NCBI GenBank assembly: GCA_002238605.1
Contig: MPMR01000008.1
Location: forward strand, 96,765 to 160,764
Source: BD2-11 clade cluster bacterium bin43
Lineage (GTDB): Bacteria; Gemmatimonadota; Gemmatimonadetes; Longimicrobiales; Gaopeijiaceae
Length of the DNA stretch: 64,000 nucleotides
Direction: 5' to 3'
Shown: piece after piece, positions 1-8,710 of the stretch
Layout: each line of letters starts with the position of its first letter
Numbering within the stretch: the first letter of the stretch is position 1
Program-made: the position numbers and the translations under genes
Notes under the pieces: model-generated
Seen by the model: the letters and a program-made list of their open reading frames with translations, nothing else
Database searches by the model: none
What the model was told of the DNA's origin: nothing

Positions 1-364
1 CCGCCGGAAGCGGGGTCCCGCGCCAGGTCGCCCATCGGGTCCTGAGGTCCTCGAGCAGAGCCTCGTCCAGGCGAAGGGGCCTGCGCAGCGCCTCGGCCAC
101 GACTTCCCGCGTGATATCGTCGCCGGTAGGACCCAGGCCCCCCGTGACCAGCACGACTTCCGCAACCTCCAGAGCGCGCGCGAGCGCCCCCCGGATATCC
201 CGCGCACTGTCGCCGACAACGAACCTCGCCCGCACCGGGAGTCCCAGCCTCGCCGCCCGCCGGCCCATCCAGGCGCCGTTCGTGTCGACGGTGAAGCCGG
301 CCAGGAGTTCGTCGCCCACCGCGACGATGGCGCAGCTGGCCGGAGGGGGCGCCGTGCGCGTCAG
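1..364 (-). CDS. cinA: CinA-like protein, amino-terminal part (cut by window edge)
   Basis: Reading leftward from about 364, the minus strand encodes the molybdopterin-binding domain of the CinA family: AIVAVGDELLAGFTVDTNG near the start and the GGLGPTGDD motif further on, both diagnostic of the family. CinA proteins are linked to competence or to NAD recycling (pyrophosphatase and nicotinamide mononucleotide deamidase activities in some members). The start is uncertain: there is no ATG, and a CTG at 364 overlapping the pgsA stop codon by 3-4 bases is the best placed candidate. The pgsA-cinA order is common in bacteria. The carboxy-terminal deamidase domain, if present, lies outside the window. 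Confidence 0.8.
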   Translation of the reverse strand, partial: MTRTAPPPASCAIVAVGDELLAGFTVDTNGAWMGRRAARLGLPVRARFVVGDSARDIRGALARALEVAEVVLVTGGLGPTGDDITREVVAEALRRPLRLDEALLEDLRTRWATWRGTPLPA

Positions 365-1002
365 CGGGTGCTCCCGGCCAGGCCCCGATTGCGCCAGAAG
401 TAGAACCCCATCGAATAGATGGTCAGCACCAGCGCAAGCAGCAGGGTCAGGCCGATGACTGCGCCGTGGAAGTGGACCCACGCATCCCAGATGGTCCCGC
501 TCCAGCTTTCCTGCTCGGCGAAGCGGACCAGGGCGTACCACAGGAGCACGGCTCCCATGAACACGTTCTGCAGGAGGGCCTTGTACTTGCCGGGACGGTC
601 GGCGGCGATCACCACCCCCTGCCGCACGGCGAAGCCCCGCAGAAGGGTCACCATCAGCTCGCGCCCGAAGAGCACCACGAGCACCCAGAGGGGCAATTCG
701 CCCCACCAGGGGATCTCGCCTCCTCCCTCCGGACGGTGGGAGACGATATAGATGGGCACGAGGGTGGACGCCATCAGCAGCTTGTCGGCGATGGGGTCCA
801 GCAGCTTGCCCAGGTCGCTGATGAGGTTGTGCTTACGCGCCAGGTAGCCGTCCCACACGTCGCTCAGGGCCGCCGCCAGAAAGAGCCCGAACGTGGCCGC
901 GAGGACCGTGCCGTCGGACGACAGGGCCAGGAAGAAGATCGCGGGACAGACGGCGATCCGCGAAAGCGTAATGATGTTGGGAAGATTCCGTTGGCTCGCC
1001 AT
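361..1002 (-). CDS. pgsA: CDP-diacylglycerol-glycerol-3-phosphate 3-phosphatidyltransferase
   Basis: This 213-residue membrane protein joins CDP-diacylglycerol to glycerol-3-phosphate, the committed step to phosphatidylglycerol. The CDP-alcohol phosphotransferase signature is intact near residues 48-74: DVWDGYLAR, then the glycine and the two aspartates of GKLLDPIAD. Several hydrophobic segments flank it (about 15-35, 95-115, 130-150 and 175-200). The start MASQRNLPNIITLSRI is the usual one for the family. It lies between the MglA-like gene upstream (9-base gap) and cinA downstream (overlap), so it is probably co-transcribed with both. Confidence 0.93.
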   Translation of the reverse strand: MASQRNLPNIITLSRIAVCPAIFFLALSSDGTVLAATFGLFLAAALSDVWDGYLARKHNLISDLGKLLDPIADKLLMASTLVPIYIVSHRPEGGGEIPWWGELPLWVLVVLFGRELMVTLLRGFAVRQGVVIAADRPGKYKALLQNVFMGAVLLWYALVRFAEQESWSGTIWDAWVHFHGAVIGLTLLLALVLTIYSMGFYFWRNRGLAGSTR

Positions 1003-1011
1003 TGCCGGACC

Positions 1012-1590
1012 TCAGCGAAGCGACTTCACCACCAGCCTGCTCACTGTGGCAAGCGTCTCGAAGACGCCCTTGCCCTCCGTGGCGACGCTCTCGAAATCGG
1101 GCAAGCCGGCCGGGTTCAGGTGTGCGCGCAACTCGTTCACCGGAAGGATGTCGGGCAGGTCGCGCTTGTTGTACTGGATCACGAAGGGGAGACGGGAGGC
1201 ATCGTACCCTGCCGCGTCCAGGGTATCGTAGAGACTCTGCATCGCCTCCGCGTTGGCTTCGTCGCGATCGATCTGTGAATCCGCGACGAAGACGACCCCG
1301 TCCACGCCCTTCAGGAGAAGCTGGCGCCTGCCTTCAAAATAGGCCTGGCCGGGCACCGTGTAGAGGTGGAAGCGGGTCCGGAGGCCTCCTACGACGCCCA
1401 GATCGAGGGCCAGGAAGTCGAACAGCAGGGTGCTGCCCCGCCTGGTGGCCAGGGAAATGAGCTTGCCCCGGTTTCGCGGATCGACGCGCCGGTGTACGTA
1501 CTCGACATTGGTGGTCTTGCCTCCCAGCCCCGGCCCGTAGTAGAGGATCTTGCAGTGGATCTCCCGGCCGGCGTAGTTCGTCATCGGCAT
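1012..1590 (-). CDS. MglA-like small GTPase
   Basis: A 192-residue Ras-superfamily GTPase of the MglA branch. A P-loop GPGLGGKTT lies at about residues 19-27. The switch-II motif TVPGQ is followed by the MglA-typical stretch KGVDGVVFVADSQ, and the base-recognition motif is QYNKRDLP. In Myxococcus and Thermus, MglA sets cell polarity and drives gliding or twitching motility together with the roadblock protein MglB. No MglB gene is visible next to it, so the partner must lie elsewhere. It sits 4 bases downstream of a small membrane-anchored protein gene and just upstream of pgsA. A second ATG two codons in (MTNYAG) is an alternative start. Confidence 0.85.
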   Translation of the reverse strand: MPMTNYAGREIHCKILYYGPGLGGKTTNVEYVHRRVDPRNRGKLISLATRRGSTLLFDFLALDLGVVGGLRTRFHLYTVPGQAYFEGRRQLLLKGVDGVVFVADSQIDRDEANAEAMQSLYDTLDAAGYDASRLPFVIQYNKRDLPDILPVNELRAHLNPAGLPDFESVATEGKGVFETLATVSRLVVKSLR

Positions 1591-1594
1591 GGGT

Positions 1595-1909
1595 TCACGC
1601 CATCTTCTCGCTCAGTCCGGTTTCCAGAACCGCCAGCTCGCCCTCCATCCGCGCCTCGATGGCCCGGGCCCGGTCGCGGAGCAGCTTGCGGGGCTCCCAG
1701 GCCATGTAGTCCCTCAGCAGGTTTACCGTGTTCACGGAGGCGCGCGCGCGCGCCATGTGCCCCAGAGCCGCCAGCCGGCGAAAGACCCGGGGGCTGAAGA
1801 GGTCCCTCTGGTGTCGGGTCATCTGGTCGTGCGCGACCAGGACCGCGACGCCCGCGACCCCCACGACCAGCAGCGCCACCAGCCCCACCTTCTTCAGCTT
1901 CCTGTTCAT
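1595..1909 (-). CDS. Small membrane-anchored protein of unknown function
   Basis: A 104-residue protein that I do not recognise. It has a basic start (MNRKLKK), one hydrophobic segment at about residues 8-26, and a charged, largely helical remainder rich in Arg, Ala and Glu. The predicted topology is a single amino-terminal anchor with the rest either cytoplasmic or periplasmic. It lies between recR and the MglA-like GTPase with short gaps, so it is probably in the same transcript. A role as membrane adaptor for the GTPase is conceivable but is only a guess from position. Confidence 0.6.
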   Translation of the reverse strand: MNRKLKKVGLVALLVVGVAGVAVLVAHDQMTRHQRDLFSPRVFRRLAALGHMARARASVNTVNLLRDYMAWEPRKLLRDRARAIEARMEGELAVLETGLSEKMA

Positions 1910-1945
1910 CTGTTGGCTCCCTCCCCCGGGCGCCGATTCCGGTCG

Positions 1946-2539
1946 CTACATTTCACGGCGCATTTCCAGTGCCTGTGCGAGCGTCGTCCCATCCACGAAT
2001 TCCAGGTCGCTGCCCACCGGAACGCCCGTGGCGAGACGCGTCACTCTCAGGTCCATCGGCCTGAGCCGACGTTCGATATACACCGCCGTCGCCTCGCCTT
2101 CAACCCGCGGGTTGGTGGCGAGGATGATTTCGCGCACCTCCCCTTCCGCCGAACGGATGCGCTCGAACAGCGCCCGCAGGTTCAACTCCTCGGGCCCGAT
2201 CCCGTCCAGCGGGGACAGGCGACCGCCCAGCACGTGGTACACCCCCCCGTACCTTCCGGTGCGCTCCACCGCCCCGACATCGAAGCTCCCCTCGACCACG
2301 CAGATGGTGGAGGCGTCGCGGCGCGGATTGGAACATATCGCGCAGAGTTCCTCGTCGCCGAAGTTTCCGCACCTGGCACAGGGACGTACGCGCTCCGCCA
2401 GGATTTCGACGGCGGCGGCAAGTCTCCGGGATTCTTCCGGGCCCGTGCGCAGCAGGTGATGCACCAGGCGGAGCGCCGTCCTGGGACCGACCCCCGGGAG
2501 CCGGGAGAATTCGCCGGTGACCCGGTCGATCACCGACAC
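1946..2539 (-). CDS. recR: Recombination mediator protein RecR
   Basis: This 197-residue protein matches RecR over its full length. The helix-hairpin-helix region is at the start (LPGVGPRTALRL, about 14-25), the zinc finger has cysteines at about 54, 57, 66 and 69, and a TOPRIM domain follows (ICVVEGSFDVGAVE from about 79). RecR acts with RecF and RecO to load RecA on gapped single-stranded DNA. It is the third gene of the conserved dnaX-ybaB-recR cluster. Confidence 0.96.
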   Translation of the reverse strand: MSVIDRVTGEFSRLPGVGPRTALRLVHHLLRTGPEESRRLAAAVEILAERVRPCARCGNFGDEELCAICSNPRRDASTICVVEGSFDVGAVERTGRYGGVYHVLGGRLSPLDGIGPEELNLRALFERIRSAEGEVREIILATNPRVEGEATAVYIERRLRPMDLRVTRLATGVPVGSDLEFVDGTTLAQALEMRREM

Positions 2540-2608
2540 CGAGGCTTCCCGCGCAAGTCTGCCTGACGCCCGCCGCCCGCCCGGTCGTCCGCCAGCGGGG
2601 ACAGGGTA

Positions 2609-2932
2609 CTAGAAGAGTTTGGGAAGCTGTCCCGGCATCGGAAACCCGCCGGTCATCTTCTTCATCTCGCCCTCGTAGTGCTGGCGCGCCTTGTTCTGCG
2701 CCTCCGCCAGCGCGGCGAGAACCAGGTCCTCGAGCATCTCGACATCGCCGGGATCCACCGCCGAAGGCTCGATCGTGATGCTCCGCACGGTACCCTTGCC
2801 GTCCACTACCGCGGTAACCATGCCTCCGCCGGAGGACGCGCTCAGCTCGTGGCGGTCCAGGTTGTCCTGAAGCTCGGTAACCCGGCTCTGCATCTGCTGT
2901 CCCAACTGGATGAGCCGCTGCAGATCTTTCAT
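2609..2932 (-). CDS. ybaB: YbaB/EbfC family nucleoid-associated protein
   Basis: A 107-residue protein of the YbaB/EbfC family, which binds DNA as a dimer. The layout fits: an amino-terminal helix with LQRLIQLGQQMQ, a central beta region including the conserved GMVTAVVDGKG pattern, and the ending MTGGFPMPGQLPKLF, which resembles the Met/Gly/Leu-rich tails of the family. It sits between dnaX and recR, the standard arrangement. Confidence 0.93.
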   Translation of the reverse strand: MKDLQRLIQLGQQMQSRVTELQDNLDRHELSASSGGGMVTAVVDGKGTVRSITIEPSAVDPGDVEMLEDLVLAALAEAQNKARQHYEGEMKKMTGGFPMPGQLPKLF

Positions 2933-2966
2933 CGAGTGATTCTCAAGGCGAAGGTGTGTAGGCGCG

Positions 2967-4799
2967 CTAATCCACCAATTCGAGGTCGAATGCTTCTACC
3001 GCCCGTGCCAGGAGTGGTTCCCGCTCCACCAGCTCCTCGAGACGCTCCTGCCGTACCTGTTGCGGAGACACCGCGCGGGGTCCGGAAGGGCGCTCGTTCC
3101 GGCCTTCGCCGAAGTCGATCTCCGGCGCGTAGCCGAGCTGATCGGCCAGCGCCTTCCTGAGGGAAGGGACGGAGTTGGGCGGAAGGTCTTCGCGCGTCAT
3201 GCCGTGAGGAAGGGCTACACGGAGTCCGCGCTCTCCCGCGTTCTCTACATGGGCGCCCCGAAGGACGGTGGTCAGGCCCCCGCGCAGCTTGCCCCGGCCC
3301 CTGGAAAGCAAGCGCGCGAACGCCGCAGCAGGATCCGCGTCGGCGGTGACGGAAGGCGTGACCGGCTCCGGGGCCGGCGAGGCGGCGACGGAGGAAGCGT
3401 GCCGGGGTTCGCCGGGCAGGGGCTCGGAGGCGGCGAGCTTTGGCCCGGTTCCGGCCGGTTGAGGCTCAGGTCCGGCCGGTTGAGGCCCGGAGGCGCGCCG
3501 GGAGGAGCCGGAGGCTGGTGGAGCGCTGGAACCACGGTGTGCGGAGGCTGTTGCGCGTGCCGCCGCTCGCGGCTTGCTTCCGGCCTTCGGGCGGAACCCG
3601 GATGCGGGTCGGGCCGGGGCCGGCTCCGGGTCCGCCGCAGGGCGTGCGGGCGCGCCCCCGAGCCCCTCGATCAGGTCCTCGATGCGGACGGTGCGATCCA
3701 GGTAGCTCAGGCGCAGCAGAAGGAGTTCAACCAGTACGCGCGGCTGGCTCACCCGCTTCAGGCTTCCCTGGGACTCGAGATCGGCCGCCATCGCCAGCAT
3801 GCGCACCAGATCGGCGGCTTCGAAGTCGCGTGCGCGTGCCTCCAGGGCGGCGCGGTACTCGCTTCCCGCATCGACGGATCCCTCGCCGTCCAGGCGGACC
3901 CGCAGGAGCAGGCGCAGGCTCTCCACCAGGCCGTGATAGAACTCCACCAGGTCGTATCCCTCGTCCACGAGGGCTTCGACGAAGGCGAAGACGTCCCGGT
4001 GGCGGTGCCCGATGATGATGTCGAAGAGTTCGAGGAAGCGTTCCTCCTCGACCAGACCGAGCACCTCCCGCACCGACCGGGCCGCGACCTCGCCCCCGGT
4101 GAGCGCCAGAACCTGGTCGAGGAGGGACAAGGCGTCGCGCATCCCGCCATCGGCCTTGCGCGCGATGATGCGCAACGCTTCCGCGGAGGCCCGGGCCTGC
4201 TCGCTCTTGATCACCTGGTCGAGCCTGGCGACGATGTCGGCCACCCCGACGCGCCGGAAGTCGAACCGCTGGCAGCGCGAAAGGATGGGCGATGCGGACT
4301 GCTGGATGCGCTGGGGCTCGGTGGTGGCGAAGATGAACATCACCCGCGGAGGCGGCTCCTCCAGGATCTTGAGCAGGGCGTTCCAGGCCTCGCGCGTGAG
4401 CATGTGCGCCTCGTCGACGATATACACCTTGAAGCGATGCTCGTCGGAGGGCGCGTACATCGCCCGCTCGCGCAGGCTGCGGGCGTCGTCGACGCCCCGG
4501 TTGGAGGCCGCATCGATTTCGACGACATCCAGCGATGTGCGGCCGCTCCAGATGAGCGAGCAGCTCTCGCACGTCCCGCAGGGTTCGCCCTCGCTGCCTC
4601 GCGCGGGGCAGTTGAGCGACATGGCCAGCACGCGCGCCAGTGTGGTCTTGCCGACGCCCCGTGGACCGCAGAAGAGATAGGCGTGGCCGGCGCGCCCCGA
4701 GCGTACCGCCCGCCGCAGCGTCTCGGAGACATGTTCCTGGGTCGCCACCTCGGCGAAGCGCCGGGGACGGTACTTGCGGGCTAGCGCGGTATGGGACAC
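2967..4799 (-). CDS. dnaX: DNA polymerase III subunits gamma and tau
   Basis: A 610-residue clamp-loader ATPase. The AAA+ core shows Walker A GPRGVGKTT (45-53), a zinc site with Cys64, 74, 77 and 80, Walker B VDEAH (128-132) and the sensor SRC motif (164-166). After about residue 375 comes a long Ala/Pro/Ser-rich linker (to about 495) and then a short folded tail. The product is therefore tau-sized; I see no obvious slippery heptamer that would make a shorter gamma form, although I did not search exhaustively. It is preceded on the same strand by the SRP RNA gene and followed by ybaB and recR. Confidence 0.96.
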   Translation of the reverse strand: MSHTALARKYRPRRFAEVATQEHVSETLRRAVRSGRAGHAYLFCGPRGVGKTTLARVLAMSLNCPARGSEGEPCGTCESCSLIWSGRTSLDVVEIDAASNRGVDDARSLRERAMYAPSDEHRFKVYIVDEAHMLTREAWNALLKILEEPPPRVMFIFATTEPQRIQQSASPILSRCQRFDFRRVGVADIVARLDQVIKSEQARASAEALRIIARKADGGMRDALSLLDQVLALTGGEVAARSVREVLGLVEEERFLELFDIIIGHRHRDVFAFVEALVDEGYDLVEFYHGLVESLRLLLRVRLDGEGSVDAGSEYRAALEARARDFEAADLVRMLAMAADLESQGSLKRVSQPRVLVELLLLRLSYLDRTVRIEDLIEGLGGAPARPAADPEPAPARPASGFRPKAGSKPRAAARATASAHRGSSAPPASGSSRRASGPQPAGPEPQPAGTGPKLAASEPLPGEPRHASSVAASPAPEPVTPSVTADADPAAAFARLLSRGRGKLRGGLTTVLRGAHVENAGERGLRVALPHGMTREDLPPNSVPSLRKALADQLGYAPEIDFGEGRNERPSGPRAVSPQQVRQERLEELVEREPLLARAVEAFDLELVD

Positions 4800-4828
4800 G
4801 CGGGTTCAGCGGCGGGAGAAATGAGAAT

Positions 4829-4926
4829 GCCCCAGGTGAGCCGCAGCCACGATCGCCGCACGTACCGCTGCTGCCTGCACGGCCCTGACGGGGTTCGGTG
4901 GGTCTTCGCTCTGCGGACCTGGGGCA
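4829..4926 (-). ncRNA. ffs: Bacterial small signal recognition particle RNA (4.5S type)
   Basis: Reading the minus strand from 4926, the first ten bases (TGCCCCAGGT) pair perfectly with the last ten (ACCTGGGGCA). A second stem CCGCAG/CTGCGG follows with a three-base bulge, giving a hairpin of about 98 nt. At the tip is the conserved Ffh-binding helix 8: the 5' strand GTCAGG of the symmetric loop faces AGCAGC on the 3' strand. The apical loop is unusual: a GCC/GGC stem closes the five bases GTGCA instead of the normal GGAA tetraloop. Placement directly upstream of dnaX on the same strand is the arrangement known from Bacillus (scr-dnaX). The exact ends are estimated from pairing. Confidence 0.88.
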
Positions 4927-5037
4927 CGCAGCAATCTGGATTCGGGGGTGCCGCGCGTCAAGCGGAAGCAGGGTTGCGCACAGCCGTTGCCGAACCCTCT
5001 CCGGCACTCGGGCGGATGGATCGATCCCGAGCCGCGG

Positions 5038-5415
5038 CTACAGGCGCCACGCATCGGGGACATGCTCGATGCGCGGTGCTTCCGGCGGATCGCGCGTGGC
5101 GCCGAACCGGACCGCCACCGCGTCGAAGCGCAGCGACAATCCCCGCAACCCCCCGCGGGCCCGCAACCACGCGCGGGCGACCTTGGCGATCTCGCCCTTC
5201 TTGCGTGCCGTGATGGCCTCGAGCGGGTGGCCGAAGCCATCTCCCCGCCGCGCCTTGACCTCCACGAAGGCCACCGTGCGCCCGCGTCCCACGATCAGGT
5301 CCACTTCGTTGCGGCCGGCGCGATAGTTGCGCTCGAGCACGGTCCAGCCCGCGTCCTCGAGATAGCGCGCCGCCATGGCTTCACCCTCGCGCCCCACCTG
5401 TCCGCCCGTCGTCAT
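5038..5415 (-). CDS. yraN: UPF0102 / YraN family nuclease-like protein
   Basis: A 125-residue protein matching the YraN family, a Holliday-junction-resolvase-like fold of unproven function. The expected pattern is present: GREGEAMAARYLEDAGW at the start, then Glu37 and Asp39 (NEVDLIV) and Glu52-Val-Lys54 (VEVKAR), the usual PD-(D/E)XK-like active-site residues. It stands between the SRP RNA and hutU with gaps of about 55-110 bases. Confidence 0.9.
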   Translation of the reverse strand: MTTGGQVGREGEAMAARYLEDAGWTVLERNYRAGRNEVDLIVGRGRTVAFVEVKARRGDGFGHPLEAITARKKGEIAKVARAWLRARGGLRGLSLRFDAVAVRFGATRDPPEAPRIEHVPDAWRL

Positions 5416-5470
5416 GAATCAATGTGCGGGCGAAGCACGGGCGATGGAATGGGCCTGTGGGACCGCGCGG

Positions 5471-7135
5471 CTATTCAAGCATCGGGAGGCGGATTCCCTC
5501 GTGCCGGGCGGTCCGGAGGGCCACGGGATAGCCGGCGTCGGCGTGGCGCGCGACCCCGATGCCCGGATCGTTGGTGAGCACCCGTTCGATTCGTGCGCGC
5601 ATCCCGGGCGTGCCGTCGGCGACCACGACCTGGCCCGCGTGCAGCGAGTAGCCGATGCCGACCCCGCCGCCGTGGTGGAAGGACACCCAGCTCGCCCCCG
5701 ACGCGGTGTTCAGCAGCGCGTTCAGGATCGGCCAGTCGGCGATGGCGTCGCTGCCGTCGCGCATGGCTTCGGTTTCGCGGTTGGGGGAGGCGACGCTCCC
5801 GGTGTCCAGGTGGTCGCGGCCGATGACCACCGGTGCGCTTACCTCCCCGCTGGCCACCAGGTCGTTGATGGCGCAACCGAAACGCGCCCGCTCCCCCTGC
5901 CCGAGCCAGCAGATGCGCGCCGGAAGGCCCTGAAACGCGACCTCCTCGCGGGCCAGCCGGATCCAGCGGCACAGATGCTCGTCGCCGGAGAACATCTCCA
6001 GCACCAGATCGTCGATGCGGTGGATGTCGGCCGGGTCGCCCGAAAGCGCGGCCCAGCGGAAAGGGCCCTTGCCCTCGCAGAACAGGTCGCGGATATAGGC
6101 GGGCACGAACCCGGGATAGGCGAAGGCGTTTTTCAGCCCGGCCTCCCGGGCGAACCCGCGCAGGTTGTTGCCGTAGTCGAACGCCACCGCCCCGGCCTCC
6201 TGCATCGCGACGATGGCCGCGCAGTGAGCGCGCATGGAGGAGAGCGAGCGCCGCTGGTACTCCTCCGGGTCGGCCTCGCGCAGGTGCGCGGCTTCCGCGA
6301 GGGAGAGGCCGGCCGGGACATATCCGCCCAGCGGGTCGTGCGCGGAAGTCTGGTCGGTGACCACATCCGGGGTGACCCCGCGCGCCACCAGTTCGGGAAG
6401 GACCTCGGCGCAGTTGCCGACCAGCCCGACCGAAACCGCCCTGCCCGACCGCGCCGCGCCGCGCACCCACTCCAGAGCTTCGTCCAGATCGTGGGTCATG
6501 CGGTCGCAGTAGCGGGTCGCGATACGCCTCTCGATGCGCTCGGCGTCGACCTCGACGCACAGGATGGCCCCCTCGTTCATGGTGGCGGCGAGCGGCTGTG
6601 CTCCGCCCATGCCTCCCATCCCCCCGGTCAGCACCCAGTTGCCGCGCAGAGACGCCCCGAAGTGCTTGCGGGCGAGCGCGCCAAAGGTCTCGTAGGTGCC
6701 CTGCAGGATGCCCTGGGTGCCGATGTAGATCCACGACCCCGCGGTCATCTGCCCGAACATGATAAGGCCGCGCCGCTCCAGTTCCCGGAAGTGCTCCCAT
6801 GTCGCCCAGTTGCCGACCAGGTTGGCGTTCGCGATGAGGACGCGTGGCGCCTCGGCGTGGGTGCGGAAGACCCCCACGGGCTTTCCGGACTGGACGAGCA
6901 GGGTCTCGTCGTCGGCGAGGTCGCGAAGGGTGCTCACGATGGCGTCGAAGGCGTCCCAGGAGCGCGCCGCCCTGCCCGTGCCGCCGTACACCACCAGGTC
7001 GTCGGGGGCCTCCGCGACCTCGGGATCGAGGTTGTTCATGAGCATGCGCAGAGCGGCCTCCTGGGTCCAGCCGCGGCACGAGATGCGCGTTCCCCTCGGG
7101 GCCCGCACGGCGCGGGTCTGCTGCGTACGGGTCAT
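5471..7135 (-). CDS. hutU: Urocanate hydratase
   Basis: A 554-residue urocanase, the second step of histidine breakdown (urocanate to imidazolonepropionate, with NAD+ as tightly bound cofactor). The length is typical (about 550). Family landmarks are visible: [20 protein letters not shown] near the start, [13 protein letters not shown], the glycine-rich NAD-binding [15 protein letters not shown] at about 170-185, and [15 protein letters not shown] near the end. Its start codon overlaps the hutH stop by 4 bases, so the two are translationally coupled. hutI and hutG are not in the window. Confidence 0.97.
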   Translation of the reverse strand: MTRTQQTRAVRAPRGTRISCRGWTQEAALRMLMNNLDPEVAEAPDDLVVYGGTGRAARSWDAFDAIVSTLRDLADDETLLVQSGKPVGVFRTHAEAPRVLIANANLVGNWATWEHFRELERRGLIMFGQMTAGSWIYIGTQGILQGTYETFGALARKHFGASLRGNWVLTGGMGGMGGAQPLAATMNEGAILCVEVDAERIERRIATRYCDRMTHDLDEALEWVRGAARSGRAVSVGLVGNCAEVLPELVARGVTPDVVTDQTSAHDPLGGYVPAGLSLAEAAHLREADPEEYQRRSLSSMRAHCAAIVAMQEAGAVAFDYGNNLRGFAREAGLKNAFAYPGFVPAYIRDLFCEGKGPFRWAALSGDPADIHRIDDLVLEMFSGDEHLCRWIRLAREEVAFQGLPARICWLGQGERARFGCAINDLVASGEVSAPVVIGRDHLDTGSVASPNRETEAMRDGSDAIADWPILNALLNTASGASWVSFHHGGGVGIGYSLHAGQVVVADGTPGMRARIERVLTNDPGIGVARHADAGYPVALRTARHEGIRLPMLE

Positions 7136-8703
7136 GAGCCTCCTCCTGCGCCTCGGGTGATGCCGGCGATGGCGCCCGAGGCCACAAGGTCGGCGAGGGC
7201 CTCAAGGTCCGCGGTCAGCGACCGGTCGCCCGCGAGCGCCGCAACCCGGGAGCGGACGAGTGCGTGAACCTCTTCGACCGCGTCACTCGAACGCAGCGGA
7301 CGCCGGTAGTCGATGCCCTGCGCCGCGCACAGGAGTTCGGCGGCCAGGATGCGTTCCAGGCAGGACACCGCCCGCCGCGCCTTGCGCGCGGCCGCGAGCC
7401 CCATGGCGACGTGGTCTTCCTGGCCGGCGCTGGTCGGCACCGAGTCGACGCTCGCCGGGTGGGCCAGGACGCGCATCTCCGAAAGCAGGTCGGCGACCAC
7501 CACCTGCGCGACCATCAGGCCGCTCTCGAGCCCCGGGCGACGGGCAAGAAACGCGGGCAGCCCGAGCGACAGGTCGGGGTTGATGAGCCGCTCGACGCGG
7601 CGCTCGCACATGGACGCCACGTCCGCCACCGCGATCGCGAGCAGGTCGAGTGCCTGCGCCACGATCTGGGCATGGAAATTTCCTCCGGAGAGGACTTCGC
7701 GGGATTCGCCGGAACGCCCTTCCGCCACCGGGAACACGAGGGGATTGTCGGTCGCGCTGTTCACCTCCACCTCGAGGATGCCGCGCGCATGGCCGAGTGC
7801 GGCGCGGGCCGCCCCGTGCACCTGCGGGATGCAGCGGAGCGAGTAGGCGTCCTGGACTCGCGGGTCTCCGACCCGGTGCGACTCCCGAATCTCGGATCCC
7901 GCAATGAGCGCGCGCAGACGGGCGGCGGACACCGCCTGCCCGGCGTGGGGGCGCGCGGCCTGGATCTCCGGCCGGAACGCCTCGGGCGTCCCCAGGAGAG
8001 CTTCCACCGACATCGCGCCGCTCGCCTCGGCCGTGTCCAGCGCCCGCTCCGCGGCCAGGAGCGCCAGAACCCCCAGTGCGGTGGTCGCCTGGGTTCCGTT
8101 GATGAGCGCGAGGCCCTCCTTCGGTCCCAGTTCGATCGGCGCCAGGCCGACGTCGGCAAGGATTTCGTCCATGGCACGCTGCTCGCCGCCCATTTCGGCC
8201 TGCCCCGCACCCAGAAGGCTCAGGGCGACGTGCGCCAAGGGAGCCAGATCGCCGCTCGCACCGACCGACCCGAACTCCGGGATGACGGGGTGGACTCCGC
8301 GGTCGAGCATGTGCAGCAGGCGCTCCACGAGCCTGGTGCGGCACCCCGAATGCCCGCGGGCCAGAGCGTTGGCGCGCAACAGCATGATGGCGCGCACGCA
8401 CTCGCGCGGGAGGGGCTCGCCGACGCCCGAGGCGTGGCTGCGAATGAGATTGTGCTGCAGGGCGCTCCGGTCCTCCGGGGCAATCACCACCTCGGCGAGA
8501 CGCCCGAACCCGGTGGTCATGCCGTAAACCGGCTCCCCCGAGCCGATCAGCCGGTCGATCGTCGCCCGGGAGGCCCGCATGCGCCCGGCGGCGTCGTCGT
8601 CCAGAAAGAGGTGCAGCGTGCCGGGGGCCGCGCGCGCCACTTCCTCCACCGCCTCAAGCGTGAGCGAATGTCCGTCGATCGGGATCTCGGTCGGGGCGTC
8701 CAA
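7132..8703 (-). CDS. hutH: Histidine ammonia-lyase
   Basis: A 523-residue lyase that deaminates L-histidine to urocanate. The self-forming MIO cofactor triad Ala-Ser-Gly is at 149-151 ([14 protein letters not shown]). The conserved YGMTTGFG (60-67) and [11 protein letters not shown] (83-93) segments are intact. It forms a two-gene hutHU unit and is followed 7 bases upstream on the same strand by mgtE, which may share the transcript although its function is unrelated. Confidence 0.97.
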   Translation of the reverse strand: MDAPTEIPIDGHSLTLEAVEEVARAAPGTLHLFLDDDAAGRMRASRATIDRLIGSGEPVYGMTTGFGRLAEVVIAPEDRSALQHNLIRSHASGVGEPLPRECVRAIMLLRANALARGHSGCRTRLVERLLHMLDRGVHPVIPEFGSVGASGDLAPLAHVALSLLGAGQAEMGGEQRAMDEILADVGLAPIELGPKEGLALINGTQATTALGVLALLAAERALDTAEASGAMSVEALLGTPEAFRPEIQAARPHAGQAVSAARLRALIAGSEIRESHRVGDPRVQDAYSLRCIPQVHGAARAALGHARGILEVEVNSATDNPLVFPVAEGRSGESREVLSGGNFHAQIVAQALDLLAIAVADVASMCERRVERLINPDLSLGLPAFLARRPGLESGLMVAQVVVADLLSEMRVLAHPASVDSVPTSAGQEDHVAMGLAAARKARRAVSCLERILAAELLCAAQGIDYRRPLRSSDAVEEVHALVRSRVAALAGDRSLTADLEALADLVASGAIAGITRGAGGGS

Positions 8704-8710
8704 TAATCGG

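Noticed and set aside
3060..4784. A 574-codon plus-strand frame
   Set aside because: It is the exact antisense of dnaX, has no family pattern, and reflects GC-rich third positions.
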